Shown: in pieces, positions 26,225-35,204 of the stretch | Layout of the letters: each line of letters begins with the position of its first letter | Position numbering within the stretch: the stretch's first letter is position 1 | Source of the DNA: Sporosarcina sp. FSL K6-1508 | GTDB lineage: Bacteria; Bacillota; Bacilli; Bacillales_A; Planococcaceae | Assembly: GCF_038007465.1 (NCBI RefSeq) | Contig: NZ_JBBOXF010000001.1 | Span: 1,328,501-1,392,500 of the forward strand | Reading direction: 5' to 3' | DNA: 64,000 bases | Made by a program: the position numbers and the translations under genes | The notes under the pieces: model-generated | Told to the model about the DNA's origin: nothing | Database searches by the model: none | Seen by the model: the letters and a program-made list of their open reading frames with translations, nothing else

Positions 26225-26740
26225 TTGGCTAAAATAGCAACTTTAATCACGAATCTATTTGAAGACTCAGAGTACACGGAGCCAGCAAAAGCATTCAAGG
26301 ATGCTGGACATGAAGTAGTAACAATTGAAAAATCAGCAGGTACAGAAGTGACCGGAAAGCAAGGTAATGCAAAAGTTAAGACGGATTTCGGCATCGACGA
26401 TGTAAAACCGGAAGACTTTGACGCATTATTTATCCCTGGAGGATTTTCCCCGGATCAGTTACGTGCAGACGACCGCTTTGTTAAATTTGCGAAGACGTTC
26501 ATGGATGATAAAAAACCGGTATTTGCAATCTGTCATGGGCCTCAGCTTTTAATCACAGCCAAAACTCTTGAAGGAAGAGATGCAACGGGTTATAAATCGA
26601 TAAAAGTCGACATGGAAAATGCAGGTGCGAAATATGTGGACAAAGAAGTTGTCGTGTGCCAAAATCAGCTCGTGACGAGCCGCACACCTGATGACATACC
26701 AGCGTTTAATCGTGAATCATTAAAGCTTCTTGAAAAGTAA
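26225..26740 (+). CDS. yfkM: General stress protein 18-like, DJ-1/PfpI family (YfkM)
   Basis: This 171-aa protein has the class I glutamine amidotransferase-like fold. The nucleophile elbow is FAICHGPQLL (Cys in a tight turn followed by His), with an upstream IPGGFSPDQLR glycine-rich loop. It resembles B. subtilis YfkM (GSP18) and Hsp31/PfpI-type proteins implicated in glyoxal or protein damage defence; the exact activity here is inference. Start is TTG 26225, set by GGAG ten bases upstream. A sigma-B-like promoter precedes it. Confidence 0.87.
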   Translation: MAKIATLITNLFEDSEYTEPAKAFKDAGHEVVTIEKSAGTEVTGKQGNAKVKTDFGIDDVKPEDFDALFIPGGFSPDQLRADDRFVKFAKTFMDDKKPVFAICHGPQLLITAKTLEGRDATGYKSIKVDMENAGAKYVDKEVVVCQNQLVTSRTPDDIPAFNRESLKLLEK

Positions 26741-26770
26741 ATAGTATTATCATAATAGCAAAAATTACAA

Positions 26771-26796
26771 AAAGGCCGGATAGCGGCCTTTTTTGT
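26771..26796 (+). terminator. Terminator after the yfkM-like gene
   Basis: AAGGCCG (26772-26778) and CGGCCTT (26784-26790) enclose a five-base loop, followed by TTTT. The rest of the 338-bp gap before ykvI holds a dispersed element (26803-26955) and an A/T-flanked weak hairpin near 27020-27050; nothing coding. Confidence 0.85.
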
Positions 26797-26802
26797 ATTA
26801 TT

Positions 26803-26955
26803 AGGAGACTATAAAATAGCAAACTGTGGAGAGGATTTTACGTCTAGACTTCAATACCAAAGGGTTTGTGCGGTATATGCCAACCCGAACACTTCTCCGT
26901 CTCTCCGTCGGTCTGTTATATATCTGCCGCCCTTAACTAGGCGTTTATGCTTTTA
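26803..26955. repeat. Dispersed intergenic element, family B copy
   Basis: It contains GAGACTATAAAA at the left end and GTCTAGACTTCAATACC and GCCAACCCGAACACTT further in. Related words (AGACTTCAAATCCAGACTTAAGTGTTCGG, split as two halves, and GCCAACCCGTCTGTG) occur at 37093-37250. A shorter version (AGAGACTTCACAACTAGGC) is at 59264-59345. Confidence 0.55.
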
Positions 26956-27078
26956 TTATTGTTGAAAATGTATCGGAAGAGTGATAAGTTAGAAGAGTAC
27001 TATAACACTTAATATTAAAAATGCAGCTGATTCATGGAGTTGCTTATTTTTAGTGCCGTGTACTAATAGGGGGACATC

Positions 27079-28134
27079 ATGAAAAAAGTACTTAAAATGG
27101 GAAGCGCTTTCATCGGTATAATCGTAGGAGCAGGTTTCGCTTCCGGACAGGAAGTTCTACAATACTTTACAAGTTTCGGTCTTCTTGGCATCGTGGGGGC
27201 AATTATTTCGACAGCATTGTTTGCTTATCTCGGAATGGTGCTTACTCGACTTGGAAGTCGAATGCAGACCACTTCACATAAAGAAGTCATCTATAAAATA
27301 AGTGGTCGTTACTTAGGTATTATTGTTGATTACATAATAGTTTTCACGCTATTTGGCGTTGGAGTTGTCATGATTGCAGGGGCTGGTTCAAACTTGAACC
27401 AACAGTTCGGATTACCATCATTTGTCGGCAGTCTTCTTATGATTGTTCTTGTCATGTTGACGGTCATGCTTAATGTTGATAAGGTCGTCGGCATAATTGG
27501 AAGTATTACACCCTTCCTTATTCTTGCGGTTGTTCTTGTATCTATTTATTGCTTAACTACCATGGATACTTCATTCGCGGTGCTCGATCCGATTGCTCAA
27601 GGTATAAAAACGACATTGCCGAACTGGTTCATCTCGTCAATCAACTATGTGTCATTTAACATTGCTGTGGGTGCCTCCATGACTCTGGTTATGGGCGGAA
27701 CAGAGAAGAATGAGAAAATAGCGGCGTGGGGTGGATTGGCGGGAGGACTTGGTCTAGGGATACTTATCTTGCTAAGTCACTTGGCGGTTTTTGCTAAAAT
27801 TGAAACGGTTGGAGATACTGCCATGCCAATGCTGGCAATTATCAACGACGTTTCTCCAATACTTGGCGTATTTATGGCGTTCGTTCTATACGGAATGATA
27901 TTCAATACTGCGGTCGGTATGTTCTATTCGTTCGGAGCACGTTTCGTTCAAACTGACACGAAAAAATTCAATACTTTTATTTTGATTTCTCTCGTGATCG
28001 GATTTGGATTGAGCTTTGTTGGCTTTACAGATCTTGTAGCTTACTTCTATCCAACAATCGGTTATCTCGGTCTGTTCCTAGTTGTCACACTGATTTTCGC
28101 ATCGATCAAACTTCCTGCAAAGGTTGAGAAATAA
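27079..28134 (+). CDS. ykvI: YkvI-like polytopic membrane protein
   Basis: This 351-aa protein has about ten predicted membrane helices. The opening GSAFIGIIVGAGFASGQEVLQYF is the conserved N-terminal unwound-helix region of the YkvI family, part of the broader APC-type transporter fold. It probably transports a solute with Na+ or H+; the substrate is unknown. GGGGGACATC precedes the ATG. A strong terminator follows at 28154. Single gene. Confidence 0.82.
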   Translation: MKKVLKMGSAFIGIIVGAGFASGQEVLQYFTSFGLLGIVGAIISTALFAYLGMVLTRLGSRMQTTSHKEVIYKISGRYLGIIVDYIIVFTLFGVGVVMIAGAGSNLNQQFGLPSFVGSLLMIVLVMLTVMLNVDKVVGIIGSITPFLILAVVLVSIYCLTTMDTSFAVLDPIAQGIKTTLPNWFISSINYVSFNIAVGASMTLVMGGTEKNEKIAAWGGLAGGLGLGILILLSHLAVFAKIETVGDTAMPMLAIINDVSPILGVFMAFVLYGMIFNTAVGMFYSFGARFVQTDTKKFNTFILISLVIGFGLSFVGFTDLVAYFYPTIGYLGLFLVVTLIFASIKLPAKVEK

Positions 28135-28153
28135 CGTTATTTCAAAATACACT

Positions 28154-28200
28154 CAGGGACGTTCACGGAGCTCAGCTTCGATGACCGTCCCTGTTTTTTT
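28154..28200 (+). terminator. Terminator after ykvI
   Basis: CAGGGACG (28154-28161) pairs with CGTCCCTG (28186-28193), with a secondary inner hairpin and a long T run. Confidence 0.85.
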
Positions 28201-28385
28201 GCCGTTTCGGAAATTATAAAATCTCTTACTGATAGAAACTTGAGTAAAGTGATCGTTCACGTCTAGGCTCCAGTGCTTTTCGGGTCTACCAAGGCGCCCT
28301 GCGCTTTTGTCCACGATAAGAAAGTATAAGTTTTTTAACCAGGAGCTGTTTCTAGCCTCCAGGCGCCTTGCGCTTTTCTTTCTGC
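28200..28385. repeat. Dispersed palindromic intergenic element, copy A3
   Basis: The right part reads GAAAGTATAAGTTTTTTAACCAGGAGC..CTAG..CTCCAGGCGCCTTGCGCTTTTC, and a second GGGTCTACCAAGGCGCCCTGCGCTTTT-type end (in pieces) lies just before. The same words end copy A5 at 63985. It fills most of the 371-bp gap between ykvI and the hydrolase gene. The 85-aa minus-strand frame across it is not a credible gene. Confidence 0.7.
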
Positions 28386-28505
28386 AGTTTGTGTCGAAAA
28401 GAAGTCGCACTTTCAGAGAATAAAGCGAATGAACACTTATGAAGGTTGAGTTAGTTCCATGTAAGATGGTTTAATGGACTTAGTTAATGAGGAAGGGTGA
28501 AAGGC

Positions 28506-29306
28506 TTGCTTCACTATCGAACTTTCGAAATAAGTTCAACAGCTCCTTGGGTGACCTTTATACACGGTGCAGGCGGCAGCTCTTCCGTCTGGTACAGGCA
28601 AATCCGGGAATTTAGAAAAAAACACAATGTTCTTCTACTGGATCTGCGGGGGCACGGACAGTCAGACCGTGGGAAGTGGAAAAAAGGCGATACATTTACA
28701 GACATTTCAAAAGAAGTTATTGATGTATTAGATGAAATCAGTGTCGAAAAAACGCATGTGGTCGGAATGTCGCTCGGTACGATTGTTGCCCAGACGCTAG
28801 CGGATCATTATCCTGAGCGGGTGAAATCGCTTATTCTTGGAGGAGCTATCATCCGTCTGGATATCCGCACAAAACTGTTACTGTTGATTGGCCGGACCTC
28901 TAAACGTTTCATCCCTTACATGATGCTCTATAGATTATTTGCTTATATTATCATGCCTCTTAAAAAACATGAAGAATCGAGATTGTTGTTTGTCAACGAG
29001 GCAAAGAAGATGTGTCAGAAGGAGTTTGTCAAATGGCTTTCTTTGACAAGACTTGTCAATCCCTATTTATCACGATTGCAAGTCTCAACGACTGCGATCC
29101 CGACATTGTTCCTGATGGGTGACGAGGACTATCTCTTCATCCCGCCAATCGAGGAAGTGGTTCGACGCAATGAAGGGTTCGAATTCATCAAGATAAAAAG
29201 CTCAGGGCATGTATGCAATATAGACCAGCCAGAAATGTTTAATCAGGCATCCATTGCTTATATTTCTAAAATTGAACAAAGAAAAGCCGTCATCCAAGTA
29301 GGGTGA
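28506..29306 (+). CDS. Alpha/beta hydrolase
   Basis: This ~266-aa alpha/beta-hydrolase fold protein has the oxyanion region FIHGAGGSSSVW, LLLDLRGHGQSD, nucleophile elbow GMSLGTIVAQ (Ser), acid LMGDEDYLF (Asp) and SSGHVCNID (His). The catalytic triad is complete. Substrate unknown; it may be an esterase or lactonase. TTG 28506 is favoured because GAGGAAGGG lies eight bases before it. GTG 28497 overlaps that site. The stop codon lies inside the terminator stem that follows. Confidence 0.82.
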   Translation: MLHYRTFEISSTAPWVTFIHGAGGSSSVWYRQIREFRKKHNVLLLDLRGHGQSDRGKWKKGDTFTDISKEVIDVLDEISVEKTHVVGMSLGTIVAQTLADHYPERVKSLILGGAIIRLDIRTKLLLLIGRTSKRFIPYMMLYRLFAYIIMPLKKHEESRLLFVNEAKKMCQKEFVKWLSLTRLVNPYLSRLQVSTTAIPTLFLMGDEDYLFIPPIEEVVRRNEGFEFIKIKSSGHVCNIDQPEMFNQASIAYISKIEQRKAVIQVG

Positions 29307-29318
29307 CGGCTTTTTCAT
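29281..29318 (+). terminator. Terminator overlapping the 3' end of the hydrolase gene
   Basis: AAAAGCCGTCA and TGACGGCTTTT arms (29283-29293 and 29304-29314) enclose an inner CC/GG pair. The TGA stop of the hydrolase lies within the right arm. Confidence 0.8.
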
Positions 29319-29343
29319 TCTAAATCTTTTTGGACAGTCTTTT

Positions 29344-30531
29344 TTATGCGTTTACAAGTTCTAACTCTTCTGCCGGACCGAAGAATTCGAAGTTAATTTG
29401 CTCTTCTGCAATCCCGATCGCATGTAAATCATTAATGACAGACTGCATGAATACTGTCGGTCCACACACGTAGATATCGCTGCCATCTATAACGTTTGCC
29501 GCCAGGAAGTCACGGTTGATGAAACCGTCACCTTCATCGGAATACAGGACAGCATAAGTTGAAGCGGGCATGGATTCGTTCAATGTGCGTAATTTCGCAT
29601 CGAATGCTTGGTGTTTGCGGGTACGTGCCGAATGCAGAAATGCAGTTGGCCGTTCTGGTGTTGTTTTTGCAATAGTTTCAAACATGCTCATCATTGGAGT
29701 GATACCAACACCACCACTGATAAGTGTGACTGGTTTTTTGCTTTCGGTATCCAAGTGGAAAACTCCCGCAGGAACACTGACTTCAACTGTGTCACCAACA
29801 TTCATTTCACAATGGAGGTTAACAGACATTTTACCGTTTGGTGTAATTTCATCTTCCCGTTTGACCGAAATGCGGTAATGATCGCCTGTTGGCGCTTGTG
29901 ACAAACTGTATTGTCGATTCAGTATATACTCTTCACCCGGGATGGTAACGCGTAAAGTAATATATTGACCCGGTTTGTATGAAGGCAGTTTTTGCCCGTC
30001 GACAGGTTTTAAATAGAATGATGTAATCACATCACTTTCGACGACTTTATCAGCAATTACAAAGTCCTTGAATGTTTTCCATCCGCCGTCCATTTGTTCA
30101 GCTTTGGCGTACATCTCTTTTTCGATACCGATGAAGACACCTGCGATAACTTCGTACGCTTCTCCCCAAGCTGCGATAATTTCAGGAGTTGCAGCATCTG
30201 CTAACACTTCTTTAATAGCGCCTAATAGATGGTAGCCAACGATTGGATATTGTTCTGGTGTAATATTGAGGGATTTGTGTTTGTGTGCAACTTGGACAAC
30301 AGCTGGCAATACTGCTTCAAGATTATCGATATTAGCGGCTGCCGCGTAAACTAGGCCTGCAAGTGCATTTTGTTGCCGTCCTTGAGATTGATTGGCATGA
30401 TTAAAGATATTCAGAAGTTCGGGATGAGCCTTAAACATATTTTTATAAAATACAGTTGTAATTGTTTTGCCGTGTTGTTCCAATACAGGTACAGTCGATT
30501 TGATAATGTTGATGGTTTCTTGTGATAGCAT
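29344..30531 (-). CDS. hmp: Flavohemoprotein Hmp, nitric oxide dioxygenase
   Basis: This 395-aa protein has a globin domain (1-140) with the B10 Tyr in TVFYKNMF and the proximal His in VAHKHKSLNI. A ferredoxin-reductase module follows, with FAD motif NRQYSLS, NAD(P)-binding ISGGVGITPMM and YVCGPTVFM, ending FEFFGP. It converts NO plus O2 to nitrate using NAD(P)H in the cytoplasm. The divergent nsrR homologue 159 bp away and repeated palindromic words in between indicate NO-responsive repression. Confidence 0.93.
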   Translation of the reverse strand: MLSQETINIIKSTVPVLEQHGKTITTVFYKNMFKAHPELLNIFNHANQSQGRQQNALAGLVYAAAANIDNLEAVLPAVVQVAHKHKSLNITPEQYPIVGYHLLGAIKEVLADAATPEIIAAWGEAYEVIAGVFIGIEKEMYAKAEQMDGGWKTFKDFVIADKVVESDVITSFYLKPVDGQKLPSYKPGQYITLRVTIPGEEYILNRQYSLSQAPTGDHYRISVKREDEITPNGKMSVNLHCEMNVGDTVEVSVPAGVFHLDTESKKPVTLISGGVGITPMMSMFETIAKTTPERPTAFLHSARTRKHQAFDAKLRTLNESMPASTYAVLYSDEGDGFINRDFLAANVIDGSDIYVCGPTVFMQSVINDLHAIGIAEEQINFEFFGPAEELELVNA

Positions 30532-30554
30532 GTGGTAGCACGACCTTTCATATT

Positions 30555-30620
30555 TGTTAACTTAACCTTAAACCATAAAAAGGTTTAAAGATATATATTT
30601 AATACACCTTTAAAGAGTGT
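30555..30620. promoter_or_regulatory. hmp-nsrR control region with repeated palindromes
   Basis: The 7-bp inverted repeat TTAAACC-N7-GGTTTAA is followed by GATATATATTTAATAC, an AT-rich stretch resembling the Bacillus NsrR-type site, and by CCTTTAAAG, which repeats the arm sequence. These lie between the divergent hmp and nsrR starts. Assignment to NsrR is inference from gene context. Confidence 0.5.
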
Positions 30621-30690
30621 TAGAAAGTTAGTCACATTTCTTTCACGCAATTGCCACAAACGTTATAATAGGATTTGAAAGAGCGGTGAA

Positions 30691-31137
30691 ATGATGCGTC
30701 TGACGATGTATACAGATTTTTCTTTGCGCGTTTTAATTTACCTCGGAGCGAAAGAACCTGGAGAGTTATCGACAATACAGGAGATTTCAGACACCTATAG
30801 CATCTCGAAAAATCATTTGACGAAAGTTGTACACGAACTTGGAAAGATGGAATTAATCGAAACAATCCGGGGACGAGGCGGTGGCATCCGGATGAAAGTG
30901 AAACCAGAAAACATCAACGTTGGGGAACTTGTTCGAAAGACAGAGGACGATTTTCATCTTGTCGAATGCTTCAAACCTGGATTGAATAGTTGTATACTTT
31001 CACCGGTTTGCCGGCTAAAAGGTGCCTTACACGAGGCACTGAATGCTTATTTGGCGGTTTTAGATAACTATACGATCGTCGACTTCATTATTAATAAAGA
31101 TGAACTTGCAGCAATTCTGTTTGATCGTCCTTTATGA
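30691..31137 (+). CDS. nsrR: Rrf2 family NO-sensing repressor NsrR
   Basis: This 148-aa protein has an N-terminal winged helix (TMYTDFSLRVLIYLG..ISKNHLTKVVHELGKM..IRGRGGGIRM) and three cysteines at about 93, 101 and 107 (VECF, NSC, SPVC). These match the 4Fe-4S ligand set of NsrR. The protein senses NO through its cluster and represses hmp and other genes. ATG 30691 or 30694 are equivalent candidates with a weak AGCGGTGA site. Divergent from hmp, which supports the function. Confidence 0.88.
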   Translation: MMRLTMYTDFSLRVLIYLGAKEPGELSTIQEISDTYSISKNHLTKVVHELGKMELIETIRGRGGGIRMKVKPENINVGELVRKTEDDFHLVECFKPGLNSCILSPVCRLKGALHEALNAYLAVLDNYTIVDFIINKDELAAILFDRPL

Positions 31138-31177
31138 TAAAATGAAAAAGAATATAAAAAGCAGGGGGCTATTTTAC

Positions 31178-32104
31178 ATGGAAAAGGTTTTTGTTTTTGG
31201 ACATAAAAATCCTGATACCGATTCAATCTCTTCGGCAATCAGTTATGCGTATCTGAAGCAACAATTGGGGATGAACGTGGAAGCAGTGAGACTTGGTGTT
31301 ATCACGAACGAGACGGCATATGCACTTGACTATTTCGGTTTCGAGGCACCACGTCTTATTGAGAGGGCTGCTCCGGAAGTGGCACAAGTCATCCTTGTCG
31401 ATCATAATGAAAAACAGCAAAGTGTGGATGATCTCGATGACGTGCAAGTAATCGAAGTTGTGGATCATCACAGAATCGCTAACTTTGAAACAAACGATCC
31501 TCTTTATTACCGGGCTGAGCCAGTCGGATGTACAGCAACGATTTTGAATAAGTTGTACAAGGAAAACGGTGTTGAGATACCGAAAAATATTGCTGGACTA
31601 ATGCTTTCAGCAATTATTTCAGATTCTCTTCTGTTCAAATCACCGACGTTTACAGACGAAGATCGGGCAGCGGCGGAAGAAATGATAGCCATCGCTGGCG
31701 TAGATGTGCAGGAATATGGACTAGCTATGTTAAAAGCTGGTGCGGATTTAAGTGATAAAACGCTTGAAGATCTTGTAAAGCTCGACGCGAAAGAATTTGC
31801 AATCAATGATGTGAAAGTGGAAATCGCACAAGTGAACGCAATCGATATTAACGAAGTCATGAACCGGCAAGCGGATTTAGAAGACCTTCTATACCGCGTC
31901 ATCGCTGAAAAAGGGCTGGATCTATTCTTGTTCGTTGTTACGGATATTTTGAATAACGATTCGATTGTCCTAGCACTTGGTAAAGAAGCAGACCGTGCCA
32001 GTGCTGCATTTAATGTTACACTTGTAGACAACACAGCAACATTGAAAGGCGTCGTCTCTCGTAAGAAACAAATTGTACCTGTATTGACAGAAGCATTGAA
32101 ATAA
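31178..32104 (+). CDS. ppaC: Manganese-dependent inorganic pyrophosphatase (DHH family II)
   Basis: This 308-aa family II pyrophosphatase has Mn2+-binding motifs FGHKNPDTDSISSA, LVDHNE and VVDHHRIANF in the DHH domain, and the C-terminal DHHA2 domain ending VVSRKKQIVPVL, whose RKK is the substrate-binding SRKKQ motif. It hydrolyses pyrophosphate to phosphate in the cytoplasm. AGGGGG (about 31163-31168) selects ATG 31178; upstream in-frame ATGs run into the nsrR gene. A terminator follows at 32115. Confidence 0.93.
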   Translation: MEKVFVFGHKNPDTDSISSAISYAYLKQQLGMNVEAVRLGVITNETAYALDYFGFEAPRLIERAAPEVAQVILVDHNEKQQSVDDLDDVQVIEVVDHHRIANFETNDPLYYRAEPVGCTATILNKLYKENGVEIPKNIAGLMLSAIISDSLLFKSPTFTDEDRAAAEEMIAIAGVDVQEYGLAMLKAGADLSDKTLEDLVKLDAKEFAINDVKVEIAQVNAIDINEVMNRQADLEDLLYRVIAEKGLDLFLFVVTDILNNDSIVLALGKEADRASAAFNVTLVDNTATLKGVVSRKKQIVPVLTEALK

Positions 32105-32114
32105 AGTGATTAGG

Positions 32115-32150
32115 AAAAGGTTGCAGTCCACTGGATTGTAACCTTTTTTG
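32115..32150 (+). terminator. Terminator after ppaC
   Basis: AAAAGGTTGCA..TCC pairs with GGA..TGTAACCTTTT (32115-32147), followed by further T residues. Confidence 0.85.
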
Positions 32151-32251
32151 CTTTAAGGAGGGATATATGGCGTCTGAAATGCCCCTCAAAGTTTATAGAT
32201 TGCCCATAACAATCCGCAACAGACTAATCAAAGGCGCATAATCCAATTCGG

Positions 32252-33037
32252 TCACTTAAACAAATGCCGTAAATATCTCTGAGGGTCATTCAAGAAGTCC
32301 TTCGTCATACTGACATGCCTGATGTCATCAAACGATACATTTATGAGTTCTCCATCTTGAATCTCATACAAATCTGCACCGGGGTAGGCCATTAGAATCG
32401 GCGAATGGGTTGAGATAAGGAATCGAGCACCTTCGGCAATCATATCGTGGAGAATCGCCAGTAGGGTTAGTTGCCGATTTGGGGACAATGGTGCTTCGGG
32501 CTCATCCAGTATATAAAAGCCGTCAGGTCGAAAGCGAGCTTGAAACAAGTCAAGAAAACTTTCCCCATGTGAACGCTTCTCAAGTCCTTCTCCATATAAA
32601 TCCCGAAGTTCATAATATGTTCTTGCGTAAGGCAACACTTCAAGACTATTCGGATCGCGCCGTTGTATTTCCTCCATTGTCAGTCGTGCCTCTTCCCGAA
32701 TGTTGGCAATACCTCGTGTATACGTGATAAAGTCAGAAGCCCTGAAAAAGAATCCGTTTCCAGTTTTCACAGACCAAATAAGCTTCAATTCATCTGCGAG
32801 TTCAAATGCCGGGGAAAGAGAGCGGTCTAGATTCATATGCTCTCCACTGATTAAAGTGCTGTCGGCAGCTGCCGCGATACCTTCAAGAAGTGTTGTTTTG
32901 CCACTTCCATTGTCACCGGCAATAATCGTAACAGGAGCTTTCAATGTAAGTGATTCGAAATTTTGAATGACATCCGGATTAAACGGATAGCGATCTTCTG
33001 CAGTCCGTCGAATGCGTCTGATTTCACGTAAAGTCAT
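32252..33037 (-). CDS. AAA-family ATPase with SMC/RecF-like core
   Basis: This 261-aa protein has Walker A GDNGSGKTT near the N terminus, signature-like RSHGESFLDLF, Walker B FYILDEPEAPLSPNRQ and a His switch ISTHSPIL. Such single-domain RecF/OLD-like ATPases are common but functionally undefined (YbbL/ABC-ATPase-like AAA_21). Start ATG 33037 is chosen because AAAAGGGG lies seven bases upstream; an in-frame ATG at 33079 has none. There is no partner nuclease nearby, so a defence role is not supported here. Confidence 0.75.
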   Translation of the reverse strand: MTLREIRRIRRTAEDRYPFNPDVIQNFESLTLKAPVTIIAGDNGSGKTTLLEGIAAAADSTLISGEHMNLDRSLSPAFELADELKLIWSVKTGNGFFFRASDFITYTRGIANIREEARLTMEEIQRRDPNSLEVLPYARTYYELRDLYGEGLEKRSHGESFLDLFQARFRPDGFYILDEPEAPLSPNRQLTLLAILHDMIAEGARFLISTHSPILMAYPGADLYEIQDGELINVSFDDIRHVSMTKDFLNDPQRYLRHLFK

Positions 33038-33085
33038 ACGAACACCCCTTTTCGACAGTATACCTGAAAAGGATGTCATCTTATA

Positions 33086-34459
33086 TTACAATTCTAATGG
33101 TTTGGTTGCAGGGCCTTCGAGGACAGATCCATCTTTTCGAAAGCGTGAGCCATGGCATGGACAATCCCATGTTTCATCGCCGGAATTCCATCTCGTCCGG
33201 CATCCCATATGTGTACAAATAGGCGAGTCAGTCCGGGTCAGATGGCCACCCGTGAACTCTTTCAAGACAAGTCCTGTATTTTTTAAAGCTTGTAATAAAA
33301 ATGTGCCAAACCCCGTTCGATCAGGTGAATAAAGGGCGGAAGCTGCGTTCTTTTTTCCGACGATAAGGTCGCTGATAATTCGTGCGCCAGCCATTGAATT
33401 CGATAATCCCCATTTTCGATATCCCGTACTTAAATAGACGTAAGGCATACTGGGAGAAATAATCCCTGCATAGGGAATCAAATCTGGTGTCTGCGGGTCT
33501 TGCGCCGACCAGCCATGCGTGAGAGTGGAAAGACTATATAACTCTTGCAAATCGGTGTATAGGCGGTTGTAATGTATTTGTGTATCACTTTCCATTCCAG
33601 CCTGATGACTTTCCCCAGATAGCAGAAAAAATGTTTTCCCATCAATCAGTGCGGTCCGAATCGACCGCTTCGGTTCATCGACGGCAATATATTGTCCGCG
33701 GAGCGGCATATCTCCTTCTGCGGCGACGATATAAGATCGATCGACTGATAATTTCATGATTTGGAGTCCGCGCAGGGCTTCAATTGGATAGTGGGTACAT
33801 AATACGAGTTCAGTGAATGTGACTTCATGCCCTGATTTCAAAGAGAGCAGCCGTTTTTTAAAATCCATTACTACTACATCCGATTGTTCGTAAATACGGG
33901 CGCCAGCTTCGACCGCCAGCTGTGCAAGATGCTGTCCGAATCGTACAGGGTGAATCTGACTTTCGTTATTCAAGGTAAGCGTTGCGTCAATTTGAAGCGG
34001 TAATTCTGAATTTCGCCCAAGTTCACCGGGGATACCAAGCTCCTTATAGGCTTTCATTTCATAATGGAGTAAATCAGTGCCGAGCTTTGATTGGGAATAA
34101 AGAATTGAATCAGCTGCTTTTAGTTCATCTTTTATAGCAATAGATTTCCCGAATTGAACGGCATCTTCATTTACATCAAAATACAGTTTGGCGTTGTCTC
34201 GTCCAAACTGTTTCAGTAATTTGGCGTAAACAAAATCATGTTGGGCAGTCAGTTTACCAGTGGAGTTACCCGTCGCCCCCGCTAGAATTGTATCTTTTTC
34301 AAGAAGGATGACGTTTTTTCCTTCCTTTGCTAAAAAATAAGCATTGGCAATTCCACTCAATCCGCCTCCGATAATACAGACATCACATGTGACATCCCCC
34401 TCGATTTTTGGGTATAGTTCCTGTGGATACGCGGTATTGAGCCATAATGAATTGTACAT
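33086..34459 (-). CDS. FAD-dependent oxidoreductase with C-terminal Rieske domain (YhfW-like)
   Basis: This 457-aa protein has an N-terminal DAO-type FAD fold with CIIGGGLSGIANAYFLAKEGK and LLEKDTILAGATGNSTGKLTAQ (split). The last ~50 residues hold a Rieske 2Fe-2S site, CTHMGC..CPCHGSRF (CxH and CxxH ligands). B. subtilis YhfW shares this architecture; the substrate is unknown. ACGGAGG just before ATG 34459 defines the start. Head-to-head with the DsbA-like gene, with about 90 bp between the two starts. Confidence 0.85.
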   Translation of the reverse strand: MYNSLWLNTAYPQELYPKIEGDVTCDVCIIGGGLSGIANAYFLAKEGKNVILLEKDTILAGATGNSTGKLTAQHDFVYAKLLKQFGRDNAKLYFDVNEDAVQFGKSIAIKDELKAADSILYSQSKLGTDLLHYEMKAYKELGIPGELGRNSELPLQIDATLTLNNESQIHPVRFGQHLAQLAVEAGARIYEQSDVVVMDFKKRLLSLKSGHEVTFTELVLCTHYPIEALRGLQIMKLSVDRSYIVAAEGDMPLRGQYIAVDEPKRSIRTALIDGKTFFLLSGESHQAGMESDTQIHYNRLYTDLQELYSLSTLTHGWSAQDPQTPDLIPYAGIISPSMPYVYLSTGYRKWGLSNSMAGARIISDLIVGKKNAASALYSPDRTGFGTFLLQALKNTGLVLKEFTGGHLTRTDSPICTHMGCRTRWNSGDETWDCPCHGSRFRKDGSVLEGPATKPLEL

Positions 34460-34552
34460 AAAATAACCTCCGTCAAGTATGCTTGAAATAGCAGTAAGCA
34501 TATTCATTGTTACCTTCTTTGATGAAATTTAAAATAGAAGGAGGAAGGGTGG

Positions 34553-35197
34553 TTGAAAATAATGAAAATTGAAATATGGTCAGATTATGTTTGCCCTTTT
34601 TGTTATATTGGTAAACGTAGATTAGAAGAGGCGTTGGAGCAAACTGGTCTCGGGGAAAGTGCCGAAATCGTGTTCAAGGCATATGAACTGGATCCGAATT
34701 CGCCAGTGGAATCCGACATACCCATGCAGGTAGGACTAGCGGAGAAGTATGGAATGAGTATTGAAGAGGCAAAAAAGATGACTGATAACGTAGCGGTTCA
34801 AGCGGAAACGGTTGGACTGAACTATAATTTTGACAAAATGACACCAGCAAACACATTCAATGCACATCGTCTTGCGAAACTAGCCGAACAGGAAGGTGTC
34901 GATAAAACGGTATCTGAACAATTACTGCAGGCATATTTCATTGACGGAGAAAAAATTGGTAAGGACGATGTGCTGCTTCGTATTGCTGAAGGAGCAGGGA
35001 TTTCCAGAGACCGTGCAAAAGAAGTACTAGATTCTGACGAGTTTGCAGATGACGTAAAAATGGATATTGCAGAAGCTCAGCAAATAGGCGTGAAAGGTGT
35101 GCCGTTTTTCGTCATTAATCGTAAATACGCGATTTCTGGAGCGCAGCCGGCCGAAGCATTTGCGGATGCACTTCGAAAAGCTGCAGAAGAAGCTTAA
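34553..35197 (+). CDS. DsbA family oxidoreductase (FrnE/2-hydroxychromene isomerase-like)
   Basis: This 214-aa thioredoxin-fold protein has active site DYVCPFCYIGKRRLEEAL (CPFC) and no signal peptide, so it is cytoplasmic. GVKGVPFFVINRKYAISGAQ holds the cis-Pro loop. FrnE-type proteins act as cytosolic disulfide oxidoreductases, often in oxidative stress. AGGAGG (34539-34544), eight bases before TTG 34553, favours TTG over the ATG at 34562. A near-perfect terminator follows. Confidence 0.87.
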   Translation: MKIMKIEIWSDYVCPFCYIGKRRLEEALEQTGLGESAEIVFKAYELDPNSPVESDIPMQVGLAEKYGMSIEEAKKMTDNVAVQAETVGLNYNFDKMTPANTFNAHRLAKLAEQEGVDKTVSEQLLQAYFIDGEKIGKDDVLLRIAEGAGISRDRAKEVLDSDEFADDVKMDIAEAQQIGVKGVPFFVINRKYAISGAQPAEAFADALRKAAEEA

Positions 35198-35204
35198 TGA
35201 AATA

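Noticed and set aside
28153..28410. 85-aa minus-strand frame after ykvI
   Set aside because: It runs across a terminator and a dispersed palindromic element; no ribosome site or homology is visible.
32252..33037. Anti-phage OLD/Gabija-type defence gene
   Set aside because: The protein is a lone RecF/AAA_21-like ATPase without a TOPRIM domain or nuclease partner; neighbours are metabolic genes.
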